From Tamarix chinensis (Eukaryota; Streptophyta; Magnoliopsida; Caryophyllales; Tamaricaceae): a DNA stretch of 64,000 nucleotides. Below the pieces are notes generated by a model that saw nothing but the letters and a program-made list of their open reading frames with translations, was not told the origin of the DNA and searched no databases. The stretch lies in the NCBI GenBank assembly GCA_030549775.1, contig CM060171.1, forward strand, positions 6,719,265-6,783,264, read 5' to 3'. The position numbers were made by a program, and so were the translations under genes. Shown here in pieces: positions 38,901 to 49,912 of this stretch (its first letter is position 1; the number at the start of each line of letters is the position of its first letter).

Positions 38901-40046
38901 TGGGAAAGCAAACATGCAGGGGATTCAAATAGAACCTTTACCTACCAAAACTTTTAGCGCCTCTACAGTATACAGTCATACATACCCCTTTAGCTACATA
39001 CCTTTTTTTTCAATTATAATTAGAATCAAATACAGACATCACAAATAACCATCAAAGTTAACCTGAGTCCAAGGTGAGACACGCCACCAGTTGACCACTT
39101 CAAAATAAATTATATATGCTATCGAAATCAGATGAATAATTCTCTGCAGCACTAGGCAGCTCCATTTTTGCTAAGAACTCAAGGTAACCAAATGAATAGA
39201 TTAATAAGAGATGCAGTTTAAAAATATCTTTATTGATTAACCATATGTTAAAAATACAGTATGATAAACTCAAGTATATAATAATAATATGATAATAATA
39301 ATAATAAACTAGTCACTATGTGTCTGTGTAAAAAATACAGTATATATTCTCTACTCCCCATTTAATTTATGACATGTTAAAGAATACTATAGAGATAAAT
39401 GAATGGATGAAATCAAAACAAACTGAACCAACATACCAGAAATTCCGGGAGGCAAATTAACAACAGAAACAGTAGTCAAGCTACTAGCGCCAACAACAGG
39501 CACCGCTAACACATTATTATTCTTCCCAGCCATCAATTCGAATCCTCCTCCGCTACCGCCGCCACCACTGGGAAGCGAAGAAGCCAACTTTCCAGACCCA
39601 AAACCAGAGCCGCTCCTCCTAATTCTTCCATCGCCACGACCCGATGCCGCCATTGAAAAATCATCAAAAAATTCAGACCCTATCTCAGACGGATTATAAC
39701 TCCCAGCAATCTGCCCAGCTTCAACCGATGGTCTTCGCAATGGCGAAGGAGGGAATTTAGCGACCACGGAAAATAAAGATGAGGAGGAGGGAATAGTAGT
39801 AGTAGTAGGGGCGGCGGTCGATACAAGAATTTGAGTATCGGAAGCATGGCGAGCAGGAGGAATCATGACAGGCGAGAGAGTGTTACCGGAAGGAGAAATG
39901 CTGGAGACGGGTGGAGCAGAAGAGATAGCTACCTCAATAGGGACCGATTGTGATCGGTCAGGAGGTGGAGCAGCTCCGGGAGTAAAAAACCCGACTTGTC
40001 GTACTTTCGGGTCGCTGATTGTACGGCCAGCACGGCGTGACTCCAT
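23987..40046 (-). CDS. Translation initiation factor eIF2B subunit delta
   Basis: Seven exons on the minus strand: 40046-39437, 34753-34607, 33629-33268, 27132-26388, 26302-26206, 26122-26068 and 24046-23987. They sum to 2076 nt (691 aa) with all phases compatible. eIF2B is the cytosolic exchange factor that reloads eIF2 with GTP; delta is one of its regulatory (alpha/beta/delta) subunits. Residues 1-204 are a Ser/Pro/Gly-rich plant N-terminus containing DPKVRQVGFF. Residues about 205-373 are charged and Lys-rich, with KEKPSKAERRALQEAQRAAK. From about 360 (FFQLDPMHPAVYK) onward is the Rossmann-like IF-2B domain: GDISGGNARC, LLTYGSSSAVEM, VVVDSRPKLEGQ, TRVFLGAASVLSNG, YSRVGTA, CCEAYKFHERVQ, NELGDPDAI, YDATPSDYVSMIVTDFGM. 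The last 19 residues (VPPTSVPVIVREYRRDHLW) come from a 60-base exon 2 kb downstream. The exon 2 donor (G|GTGCTA) is atypical. Introns 1, 2, 3 and 6 are 4.7, 1.0, 6.1 and 2.0 kb. The gene looks intact. Confidence 0.93.
24399..24716 (+). repeat. Recent tandem duplication, two about 150-bp units
   Basis: Unit 1 (24399-24549) and unit 2 (24567-24716) both begin AGGGATGAC and end near GTCTAGTATTTTCAAA. They are about 90% identical by eye, with a period of 168 bp. Each contains the inverted word TCTAAAATTTTTAGACCCGA. They lie in intron 6 of eIF2B-delta. The GGGATGACAA...GACCCGAC style is common in dispersed plant repeats. A reverse-oriented counterpart (GACCTGACCCATTGCC) at about 25141-25156 suggests a larger element with inverted ends (24399-25157). 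Confidence 0.7.
27702..28792 (+). repeat. 5' LTR (1091 bp) of the intron-3 retrotransposon
   Basis: Shares long stretches with 30619-31579, such as GATGGCTCTCCAAGC, CAGCTTGC..CAATCAGCA and GTACCTCAAAATTAGATG. It is 130 bp longer than the other LTR because of indels. Confidence 0.8.
29280..29540 (+). pseudogene. Degenerate Ty3/gypsy gag fragment
   Basis: The frame at 29291-29494 includes LKGCASIWLKNLCCKRR followed by a SWRKLNKIMRKR stretch. This matches the retrotransposon gag pattern in which a KGxAxxWW-like turn precedes 'W..(L/M)K..(L/M)(R/K).RF'. The expected aromatic pair after the turn is changed and the frame is short and interrupted, so it is non-functional. No protease, reverse transcriptase or integrase was seen. 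Confidence 0.55.
30619..31579 (+). repeat. 3' LTR (961 bp) of the intron-3 retrotransposon
   Basis: Begins TGATGCAGGAGCATCC and ends ATCG, a decayed CA terminus. It is followed by the target copy GTAAT. Confidence 0.78.
31585..33267. other. Rest of eIF2B-delta intron 3, AT-rich
   Basis: Continuation of intron 3 between the retrotransposon and exon 3. No exon, RNA gene or clear repeat was recognised. Confidence 0.6.
35330..35740. repeat. Dispersed repeat, copy 1 (pairs with 38480-38830)
   Basis: Shares a run of words in the same order with 38480-38830, including 'AACACTCAATTT..ATAATCAAAA(C/T)ACCAAAT', 'TTAATAA(G/A)CTA', 'AAAGAGATAAT', 'ACTA..AATTTGGGC' and a 'CTGCAGC/CTGCAGG' region followed by GTAGGCTGCATC/GTAGATTGCATC. 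The two copies are in direct orientation 3.1 kb apart in intron 1 of eIF2B-delta and may be the remnants of LTRs. Confidence 0.5.
35870..36777. mobile_element. Foldback TIR element (MULE-like), about 0.9 kb
   Basis: The ends are CAAGCAATACAATAGCGGTAGC on the left and, in reverse complement, CAAGCAATAAAACTGCTGCTGC on the right. Homology continues inward: GCGAACGATATTTTATATGCC against GCGAGCAATATTTTATGTCA, then ATATCGGTAAGTAACAATAAA-type against AATATCGGTACATT. The long imperfect inverted repeats without a coding frame resemble a Mutator-like non-autonomous element. No target duplication could be fixed because CAAGCAATA also occurs at 35845. Confidence 0.5.
37000..37922 (-). repeat. Minus-sense LTR fragment related to the intron-3 retrotransposon
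   Basis: The reverse complement from 37922 starts TGATGCAGGAGCATC, as does the LTR at 30619. Further in, 37345-37375 (CTAGTCTAGGACTGGTTTGG) resembles 31290-31310 of that LTR on the opposite strand. The fragment is diverged and its inner boundary is unclear. It lies in intron 1 of eIF2B-delta, so this family entered the gene at least twice in opposite orientations. Confidence 0.4.
38264..38316. repeat. Pyrimidine (CTTTTT)n tract
   Basis: T-rich CTTTTT repeats. On the minus strand they give the fake Lys-rich open frame starting MKAKKRKKKKK. Confidence 0.9.
38480..38830. repeat. Dispersed repeat, copy 2 (pairs with 35330-35740)
   Basis: A diverged direct copy of the 35330-35740 sequence in the same intron. 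Confidence 0.5.
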
Positions 40047-40265
40047 TGATAGGAGTTGCGAAATTTAAGATTCGGCGTTAGAGTCTGGAGGATTGAAGAA
40101 GGTAACGGAGGAGGAGGGGCATGGATGTTTGTGGCTGAGATATCAGATTTTCATGGTGGTGGACTGGGTGTAGCTAGGGTTCGAGTTTTGGCGCAGTAAA
40201 GACCGACGAGTGTGAGAGGCAGGGAATGATGGGAGAGCGCCGTTTTCTTCATCTTGTTATTGCTG
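40047..40265 (-). promoter_or_regulatory. 5' UTR and promoter region of eIF2B-delta
   Basis: The roughly 215 bases before the start codon are GC-richer than the AT-rich sequence that follows from 40266. On the coding strand they are C/T-rich, as in plant leaders. No TATA box was identified with confidence. Confidence 0.35.
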
Positions 40266-41354
40266 CGGCCTATTTTATTTATAAAAAATAATCAAGAGTA
40301 TGTAATTTACGTTTGTGTAATAATAATAATCGAAGGATTATAAATAGGTTTAGTTGGGACTTGGAAAGTAACTAGAGGGGGAAGTAGAATTTTTCACGGA
40401 GTAGCAAAAATAATTGTATTTGATGAAAAATGGGTGAAGGCTAAAAAGTAAAAAGTATTTGAAGATTAAAAGTAAATAGTATTTTCTACTTGCTTAATAT
40501 ATATTTATTAAAACCTTCCGCAATACAGATTTAAATAAAATTGACTTTACAGCATGGCTCGTGCAGTTAAATAAAAGTTTAATGTGTTAAATTATATAAT
40601 GGCTTGAATCATAATCACAATACAATAATTAACATGAATTTAGCTATAAATTGTCCTTATTTTATATGACAACTCATAATGTTAAAACTTTAAAATCCAT
40701 TATCAAATCCACCGTATTTTATATGACATCCTAGTTGCATAAAATCAACTCTAAATATGGAATAAAAAATTTAAAATGTTAATATATTTTAATTTTATAA
40801 AATTATAGTTATTATTTTTATGAATAAAGTATTTTATATTTTATTATGTGTGTATATTAACCCTTATCGTGGTCCATATTAAATTTAATATAAAGACTTC
40901 AACCATAAAATTTATATTATATGATAATATGCTAGTAATCAAATCTAACTTTAATCTCTCTATCTAATTCTTAATGGTAAACTTATAATTAATTAATTGT
41001 TGATGGATGCAAGCATATCTTTGTGGCGTATGATAAGAAAATAATTGAGATAATAAATTAATTTTTTAATTAATTATCTCAAAAATCTAATTTTTTAAAA
41101 TTAAGAGGGAAAGTAAAGAGTTGGTTGTAATAACCAAGGGAAGGAATAGAGCACTACATAGTGTTGTGCAATTTTCCAATAAAAAGACAATTCCATACAT
41201 GCACACATGAGAGGAATAAAAAGGGAGAAGTTTCTTCTTCGTAATTTCATGTAATCTCTGTGTGAAATCAAAGACGAAAAACAAAAAAATATCTATATTC
41301 TCGCTCCTTGTAAGAAACATGCATCGTTGGGTTCAAGGAGATAGATAGTAGAAC

Positions 41355-41577
41355 TTACAAATTGTGTTATGTTTAATTATCAATTGTATTTTCGGTAAAA
41401 TTAATTTAATGGTTGGAGCTACGTTTCTAACGATCCTTAACAAGCGTTATACTGTCATATTTCGCGTAATGGATGCTTATATTGTGTGTTAGGGTTTTAC
41501 ACAATTTTCATTGGATTATGCATGAATTGTATCTATTAATTATTGATTAAAATTCATTCCATTAAATTTCATCTAAC
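41355..41577 (+). repeat. Direct repeat, copy 1 (about 220 bp)
   Basis: Shares 'TTTAATTATCAATTG', 'TAAAATTAATT', 'TTGTGTGTTAGGGTTTT' and 'CATTAAATTTC(A/C)TCTAAC' in the same order with 41930-42127. The spacing and size fit either a segmental duplication or the LTRs of a very small retroelement. Confidence 0.6.
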
Positions 41578-41929
41578 ATTTAGTAGTGTTTCACAATATA
41601 GCATAACTGTTCTTCACTTAGTGGAAACACAATATGTGTTCCTTAACATAGGAGGGTCGTATTTTATTTTGAAGTATTGAATTTGTTATATGATGAAGAA
41701 ACACAATCCATGTGTATAAACACGGGGGATCATATTTTTTCTCACACTCTCAACAATCATTAGAATTAAAAAAATGCAAACGTGCTTTATTAACACACCG
41801 TGTTTTTTCAATAGTCGTCTTGTCCAACACGAGCAATTCATGTTAAATTTTTATTCCATTTAATTATTAATTGCATTTTCATTTAATTGTATTCCATAAC
41901 AATAAGAGAAAGAATAACAAATTGTATTC

Positions 41930-42127
41930 CATTTAATTATTAATTGCATTTTTGATAAAATTAATTCCGTTAATGATTTGATGTACATCTTTAACTATCC
42001 CTAGCAAGCATTATTTAGTTAAATTTTTCATATTGAATGGTTGTATTGTGTGTTAGGGTTTTGCACATTTTTCATTGCATGATGTATTGATTATTGATTG
42101 TAATGCATGCCATTAAATTTCCTCTAA
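41930..42127 (+). repeat. Direct repeat, copy 2 (about 200 bp)
   Basis: A diverged copy of 41355-41577. It contains TTGTGTGTTAGGGTTTTGCAC and ends CATTAAATTTCCTCTAACG. Confidence 0.6.
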
Positions 42128-42600
42128 CGTAAAATACATCATACAGATCATAATTTACATATCTCATGTCCTTGATTAGATTAACCACGCCCAAAAATAA
42201 CAAAACAACGATCGTAACTTGGATTGATTCATTCTACGCCTTCTTTCTTTTATTTGATGGTGTTGTTTCTTGACGAAGAACGGGAATGAGGGCCTTTTGA
42301 TCGATCTCCTTCTTGAACTGTTAGAATTTGAATCAAGATCCTAAGCTTGATTGCCTTTATTTTAATATATATTATAATATATATATATGGAGAAGAGCGG
42401 AATAGAGGAGAATAAACAACTATTACAAATTTAACCGAACGCATTGATGATCTTAATTATTATATTTTGAACAAATTAATGGTTTTTAAAACCCGATATA
42501 GGTTATTACCGTCAAACACTTCAAATCACATTTAGGATCAACCTTACTCTATTGATCTCTCATTTTTCCTTCATACATGTGTTTACACATATTTCCTTAT

Positions 42601-42603
<3 letters not shown>

Positions 42604-42675
<72 letters not shown>

Positions 42676-42676
42676 A
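42604..42676. repeat. (TA)n microsatellite, about 36 units
   Basis: The longest TA run in the window, interrupted once by a TG near its right end. Confidence 0.95.
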
Positions 42677-44364
42677 GGTATGCATGAAGTTATATCATTA
42701 AGAAACAATAGAAGAGATAATCAAGTTAAATTGCTAACTTGATACCGTATTAAATAAACTTTATGATCATACTTTATATCTAATTTCATATGAATCATAC
42801 CTTAATGTTAATATATATAAAAACTTTATATTTAAAATAAATATTTATAATTTCATAAAATCAAAATATATTAACACAATGAACTTAAAAGTTTGAATGG
42901 GGCGTAAGAAATACAATCAACTCAACTGACGCAAAGAAACAACAAGCGGAGATATGGAGAAAGAAATTAAAAGAGAAATAATGAAAAAAAAAACATATAA
43001 ATAATTATTGGTTGCAGTAGAGAATATGTTTGAAAAAATGATATATTTTAGTATTATATTATCGAATTATTATTGTGGAGTTGGGGATTTAGAAGTCTTC
43101 AAACCTACTTTTTAGTTTTAAAAAGTGTGTTTATACTATTTTTTGAGGTTATGTTGCGGTTGTGATTCACCTAGCTAAATTAAAGTAAGTTTTACTTCCT
43201 TATATGCAAATTACACTCTTCTTCACACTTTTTGTTGGCTTTTTTACCTAATAAGTTCTACTTCATTTATGATTACTATAATTTATATACTAATTTCTTA
43301 AAAGTATAATGGCGAACCATAAAATATTAGTACTTCCTTGAAAGTATAGTTGTCTATCAAACACAAACTACTAGTACTTATAAGGAAGTAGTTCCCTCCG
43401 ACTTACTTTTTTGATAATACAATTCATTAAAGAAGTTACTTCCTCTATGTCAAACAAACCCTATCAGCCGAGATCTAAGAGGAATCCCTACAAAGCATGT
43501 TGAAAAATACACGGGTCAAATAAAATAGAATCATTCACTTCAAAGAGAGAAGCCTTGAATCATCAAAAAAAAGACTTCATTAAAAAAATAGAAATTGGAA
43601 TCGATTGCATGAGGACGGAGGAGAATTTGAAGGCCTGTGAGAAGGGCTATAAACCTATAACACCCTTGATTCACACACACCCATATATGGCATGAAGAAG
43701 CCCCTTTTTTAATTATAAAATGTAGACCATAATATGGTCATTAATATTGTATCATGTTCGATTAGCGTGGATTAACATTGAATTAGGTAAATGAACCTTT
43801 AAGTGATGTAGAACTAGATGAATGGTCTAAATCATTACTTGAATATTAATTAGGCTAATCTAATTGACTAATTCATAACCTTAATCGAATCAAGAAATAT
43901 ATATATATATGTATATAAGTTGAAGGTATTTGATATTACAGTTTCATTATTTTGTTTAACATTATAATTAATAATTGATATATATAAAAGGCTAAATTAT
44001 CTTTGATGTAAAATTTTAATTAAAAGGCCAACATATTTTAACCATAAATTCTTGGTACAAAACGGGATTACTATAGGATAGTGTCGGTTACGTTTATTCA
44101 AAATTTAATCTAGACTCACTAGATTTGTTAAAGGGGACAAACTAAAACATTATAAAATACTCCATCCTATAATCCTTCAAATTAAAATTAAAATTATGTG
44201 ATGTAAAATTAATGAGTTTTGGTTTTGGGAAGGGCTTGAAATTTTAATAAAGTTGTGAATTCCATGCACACCGATAGATTGGTTTGTGTAATCGATCAAC
44301 CGATACGCTCAGGAACTAACAATTCTATTTTTGTAATAAACCAGCCAACTGATTTGTTCAAACC

Positions 44365-45110
44365 AAGGTTATTAGAATCTGAATTCTACTTAAAATCGAT
44401 ACACATCATCATAATCGGATAATAGGATTATAAGATTCTATAACTATACAAAAATATGACCTATATATACTTGTATGCAATAAAATCCTATAATTTAAGT
44501 TAAAAAAACACTAAAGATATCATTTTTAAACTCTTATTTGATCACTAATTAAGTTGTAGCAACACAAATTATTAATTATATACATAAAAAAAATATTTAT
44601 ATGGACTAAGAATACAACAAAGCTAACACTACTACAAATGAAAATAAAAAAGATAATTATAAACCAAATAAAAATTAGTAAAAAAAATAATATTACAAAT
44701 TTGATATATTTGGTTTACTCTACATTTAGAGTTTAGACTTTTCGTAATATTTTTCTTTCCAACAATTGATTTTACTACTTTCTCACTTGTGCATTATTCG
44801 CATTGATTGGTACTCCACATATATTATTTACAAAATAATAGGGTTAATACTTAGAGTTACGAATAAATATAGTGAGAATAAGACAAAAAAATAGATTTCA
44901 AGGTAAATAGACAAAACAAATTACAGTCATCATGTAGAGTCATAAGATCCGACCTAGGATCTTAAGATTCTACCGATCCTACATGAGATTATAATATTCT
45001 ACCACGATTCTACTATTTTAAGATTATACCTAAGATTGTGAATTGTTTAATAACTTTTGGATAACATAATCGCAAGATCCGGATTAGGAGTTTAACAACT
45101 ATGACTCAAA
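44365..45110. repeat. Possible MITE with imperfect inverted ends
   Basis: The left part (GGTTATTAGAATCTGAATTC...) and the reverse complement of the right part (GAGTCATAGTTGTTAAACTCC...) share GTTATTA.A-like and ATTCTA.GATT-type words. Both arms contain repeated 'AAGATTCTA' strings (44451 region; 44970-45010). No coding frame or clear target duplication was seen. Confidence 0.35.
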
Positions 45111-45283
45111 CCAATCGATTGGTTCTCCTACAAATTTTAGATCCTTTTCTGATTTTGATTTGAATATTTTTACAATGTTTGAGGAAACTTATAATTAGAA
45201 TATATTTGTATTAATAAGCATATTTTGGTGCTTTAGGAATATTTTTACATTATTTAGATCACTTCATGATTTTATTTAGCTAA

Positions 45284-45857
45284 TGTTGCGATATTAGCGT
45301 GGATTTAGAGAGATCCCAACCAAATTAAAATTAACAAGAATATGAACAATTGAGAATTCAAACACAAAACAAAACAAGTGAGAAAAAAGTAGAGATCTTT
45401 ATTAGTACTCTTGTGTAATTAAATAGTAGTTAAACTAATCAATCAATTAATCAATTACACAAATCTACAATTTTCTTTGAATGAAAAATTCTATGGAGAA
45501 GAAGAAGTTAGGGTGCACGAATCTCGATGGCTATGATTTCAACATGTATCATTTTATAAAATAAAATTTCCAATAGGGCAAGATTATGGGTTTCAAAAAT
45601 AAGGAAAAACCACTATTTTTATTTAGGAACACATGGGACCCTCATTTTTAGGGAACATGGGACCCCATGTTTATTTCCTTATTTTTGAAATTTACCCAAA
45701 ACACATCAAAAGTTTCTCTTGGGAACACAAATTGTGTTTACTAATAATGCACCCCCTTGTTTCTCACATAAAATTTCATACTACACTAAACTTCTCTAAC
45801 ACTTGCGTGAACCAACAAAATGTTATTTTATGCTTAAATATTGGGCCAAAACTCACA
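45284..45857 (-). repeat. Copia 3' LTR (574 bp)
   Basis: Plus-strand TGTTGCGATATTAGCG... to ...AAAACTCACA. Homologous throughout to 49913-50455, including GTTTCTCACATAAAAT near 45758 and 50358. Confidence 0.85.
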
Positions 45858-46319
45858 ATTCTCCACCTTGACGCAATATTTGTAACTCATGACATGTAAA
45901 GACATTACCAAAAATCCTGCCCAATAAAGGACCTCATAGCCTATGAAAACCAATCAAATCTAAAAAACAGTTAAACTTATTCGCGGTTAGTGGCTTCATT
46001 AGCATATCAGCTAGATTATCTATAGCAACCACTTTCTCCAATACAACTTTACTTACAATAACAATACCCTGAATAAAGTGACACCTGATGTCAATATTCT
46101 TTGTTCGATGACGAAAAGACTTCTAATTATTCGCTAAACAAATAACACTATAGCTATCATCAACAATAACTAGAGCACCATGACCAAACCCCAACTGTTG
46201 TACTAAACCACCAAGCCACAAGGCTTCCTGAAAGGCCTCTGTCATAGGCATATATTATACCTCAGTAGTGGCTAAGACTATCACATCTTGTAAGGAAGAC
46301 CTCTAGCTAATAGCCAAAC

Positions 46320-46440
46320 CATCAAGACAAAAAATATATCCACCTGTGGATCTTCTTTTATCATGGTCTCCACCATAATCAGAGTCCATGAACCCAGCAA
46401 GAGAATTAGTTGATCTCCCATACTCAATACAAGTTGATGT
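46320..46440 (-). pseudogene. Copia RNase H fragment
   Basis: One minus-strand frame contains FMDSDYGGDHDKRRSTGGYI, the conserved RNase H segment of copia elements with its Asp residues. It is flanked by stops and frameshifts. Confidence 0.7.
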
Positions 46441-46551
46441 CTTTCCCTTCAAGTACTTAAGGTTCCACTTCACTACTTGCCAGTGAGCCTTTTATGGATT
46501 CACCATACATTTACTCACAACACTAGCAACTTGATCAATATTATATCGAGT

Positions 46552-47349
46552 TCACAACATAGCATACATGATACAATTGACAACATTTGAATATGGAAAA
46601 GCTACCATGAACTCCTCTTCCTCTTTGGATTTGGGACAATCCAAAGCAGAAAATCTAAAGTGAGTAGCTAATGGAGTGCTCACCATCTTAGCATCCATCA
46701 TATGAAATCTCTCTAACACCTTGTTCACATAGAACTCTTGTGACAAGTACAAAAGCTTTTGCTCATGGCTTCTAATAATCTCCATGTCAGGGATCCTCTT
46801 TGAAGCTCTAATATCCTTCATCTCAAACTCACTCTTTAGTATTGCCTTTGTTTTATCAACATCAGACACATATTTTTTTGCCACAACCATGCCATCAACA
46901 TATAGTAAAGGATACACAAAAGATTTACCCTCAATCTCCTTCAAGTACACACATCCATCATACTCACTCCTAGAGAAACCATGCTCAAGCATAAATTGAT
47001 CAAATCATTTGTACGACTATCTAGGAGACTACTTCAAACCATATAGTGATATCTTTAACAGGCACACATGAGCACACATCCCCTTAACCACAAATCCATT
47101 TGGGTGTCACATGTAAATATCCTCCTCGAGCTCAACATACAAAAATGTAGTTTTAACATTCAACTGTTCCAACTCAATATCATGCATAGCCACAAGCGCA
47201 AGTAAGGTATGAATAGAAGTATGTATTACCACAGGATAAAATGCCTTGTCATAGTCCATGTCTAAAATTTGATTGAATTCACGTACAACTAAATGATCCT
47301 TGTACCTTGGTCTCTTAGCCCCTAGAGCTCCTTGTTTGAACTTGTACAC
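46552..47349 (-). pseudogene. Copia reverse transcriptase, broken
   Basis: Two open blocks. Block 47349-47107 carries the N-terminal RT part (VVREFNQ, then ELEQLNVKTTFLYVELEEDIYM). Block 46992-46552 carries the palm region. The catalytic YVDD box reads YVDG (Gly codon at 46893-46891), so one catalytic Asp is lost, in addition to stops between the blocks. Confidence 0.85.
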
Positions 47350-47770
47350 CTACTTACAATCAATAAGCTTTTTCATCTTCAGTGCCTTCACAAGTTTTTA
47401 TGTCTAATTCTTCAATAAGGACTCAATCTCTTCCTATATAGCAACACGCCACTCAGCAAAGTCAGTACTCTCAATAGCCTATGAGAATGATGTTGTCTCA
47501 TGCACATCAATAATAGTCTCTGCACTAGATATAGCATAGCCAACCAATTATTCATAACCATACCTGATCGGGGGCTTGATAATCCTTCATCCAATGCCTA
47601 GAGCAATGCCTTTTTACTCCACCTACTACCTACTACTTGGATCCACCCACTTCAGGAACAATGGGTCTATCAGAAGGGTCTCTACTATCCAACTCAAACT
47701 CAGCCTCTACCTGACCCGAAGTACTCTCCTACTCCACCTTCTTAGTGATATCATCACCAACCTCAGTCTT

Positions 47771-48740
47771 CTAAAATAACATAGACTCATTAAAGGTAAC
47801 ATCCCTACCAATCAATAACTTGGATGTAGATGGGTCCCATAACTTGTCCCCCTTTATTCCAAAAGTAAATTCAAGAAAGATACACTTTTTGGCTCTATGA
47901 TTAAGTTTACCATCATTCACATAAGCATAAGTAGGGCAACTAAAAACATACAAATCGGAGTAATCATCTAGCTTACCAGAGCACAAATTCTCAAGTGTCT
48001 TCAAATCAATAAACCGATTTGGTAACCAATTTACTAGGTATTATGCTGTATGAACCGCCTTAGCCCAAAAATCTTTACCTATCCCTCCCTATTATAACAT
48101 ACAATGAGCCTTCTTCGATAGGGTTTTGATCATCCGCTTAGCAATCTCATTCTGTTATGATATTCTAACACAAGTGTAGTGTCTCTATATCGCATAATAT
48201 TAGTAGAAATAAGTAAAAATCCACTCAACAAACTAAAGACCATTATCTATCCTGAGACACTTAACCTGTTTCCCAGTTTGATTCTCTATCAAGGTCTTCT
48301 AGTGTTTGAAAATACCAAACATATCATTCTCATGCTTTAATAAATAAATACATACCTTTCTACAAAAGTCATCAATAAATATAAGCAAGTACCGCAAACC
48401 AAATTTAGAAGCTACTCTCATTGGACCCCAAAAATCTGAATGGATATACGCAAGAGAACCTCTCGTAATATGGTTAGATGTTGAAAAGTTAACCCTCATC
48501 TACTTGCCAAAGAAATAGTGCTTGCAGAAGCCCATAGTACCTATACTCTATCCATCTTGTAACCCCCTCTTAGAGAGTTCAGCCAAATCATTGATAGTCA
48601 TGTGTCCCAGTCTCAATTGCCAAATTCTCCTAATATTTGAGTCTGACAATAGCGATAATGTTACAACAGTTATCACCACAATAGTAGAACCCACCAACTC
48701 ATACAATGTCTCAACCCACTTCCCCTTCATTAACACCAAA
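47771..48740 (-). pseudogene. Copia GAG-pre-integrase and integrase, broken
   Basis: Block 48739-48548 resembles the pre-integrase zinc-binding region (WQLRLGHMTINDLAELSKRG), with the first His of the usual pattern changed. Block 48499-48299 is the integrase core, with 'IHSDFWGPM' and 'FIDDFCRK' around the first two catalytic Asp residues. Block 48004-47771 holds the C-terminal part (AKKCIFLEF..GIKGDKLWD). Stops interrupt the frame. Confidence 0.8.
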
Positions 48741-49156
48741 GCCCATTTTTTAACTCTTAGGTTACCATCCTCAGTAATACACTAGTTCCCATTACAATTC
48801 AAGTAGCCTAAAAAGATGAGGTTTTTGGTCATCTCTAGGACATGTCTCACTTAGAAGGGTGTCCTAACCACACCTTCATTCATCCTCATCTTCACTGTCC
48901 CAATACCAGCAACTTTGCAAGAAACATCGTTGTCCATCAAGAAACCTCCACCTTGAGTCACCTTAAATATTTGAAACCAACTCCAGTTAGGATATATATG
49001 GTAAGAGAGCCCAAAATCTAAGATTCATCTATCAAAGATCTTGTTTTATCTATTAGTGAGTGATAGCACATCTCTATCACTATCACCATGGGTAAATGCA
49101 ACATCATCCTTTGTACCAGATGACTCACCAAATGCAGCACGGGGTTTCTTGTTAGG

Positions 49157-49616
49157 ACAAAACTTCCTAATATGCCTCTTCTTGTGACACCCATAGCATG
49201 TCATATTTTTCTACCAACTCTTTAGCTTAGATCTATACTTCTTAGGATCACCAGACACCTGCTCCTTTGTCCTCCCCTATCTGCCAATCTCTCACTATGT
49301 GAGTTTTCGAAGGTACCACTACTAGCCAACTGACTATCAATCAACTCTGGCTATAGTAAGACTGATTTCACATACTTTACAAAACAATCTCACGAAAATG
49401 TTTAAAACTTATGGGCAAAGAACATAATGACATAATAGGCAAATCTTCATCATCTAATTTAATATCTATATTATGCAAATCCATAAGTATAGAGTCAAAT
49501 TCATACAAATAAATTTTTAAAGATTGGCTCTCACTTAGTTTCAGGTCATGAAGCTGACTCTTCAATAGTTGTCGATTTGCTACTGATTTTGTTATATACA
49601 ATGACTCAAGCTTCAA
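49157..49616 (-). pseudogene. Copia gag with zinc knuckle, broken
   Basis: Block 49616-49377 contains LHDLKLSESQSLKIYLYEF, then I.LDDEDLPIMSLCSLP, a UBN2-type gag signature. An intact CX2CX4HX4C zinc knuckle (CYGCHKKRHIRKFC) is encoded at 49198-49157 in a separated frame. Confidence 0.8.
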
Positions 49617-49897
49617 CTATAAGATAACCGCAGTTGATTCTTATGCCACTTTCCACAATACCTCATTCAACAAACACAAATATACGGTATAGAGGGCCTT
49701 CAGATCTAATTTTTTAATTCTCTCATTCGTCATTGATTCTCGCTTCTTCAAATGACCAGATAAAGCTTTTTCCAATCTATTCTAAATTAGAATCACTTGC
49801 ATCTTTAATTTCCATAATCTAAAATTTATGGATCAATTAAACTTCTCAATATCAAATCTTATACCCATTCTTATAACTAGATCTATTCAACAATGTA

Positions 49898-49910
49898 GCT
49901 CTGATATCAA
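49898..49910 (-). other. Copia primer-binding site
   Basis: The reverse strand reads TTGATATCAGAGC, against the canonical TGGTATCAGAGC complementary to initiator tRNA-Met. It lies two bases inside the 5' LTR. Confidence 0.8.
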
Positions 49911-49912
49911 AT

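Larger units (their letters stand above)
40266..44200. other. AT-rich intergenic DNA, no gene seen
   Basis: Apart from the duplicated segment at 41355-42127 and the (TA)n tract at 42604-42676, nothing recognisable was found. Short open frames (41087-41320, 42250-42444) are AT-driven and lack any domain. Confidence 0.55.
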
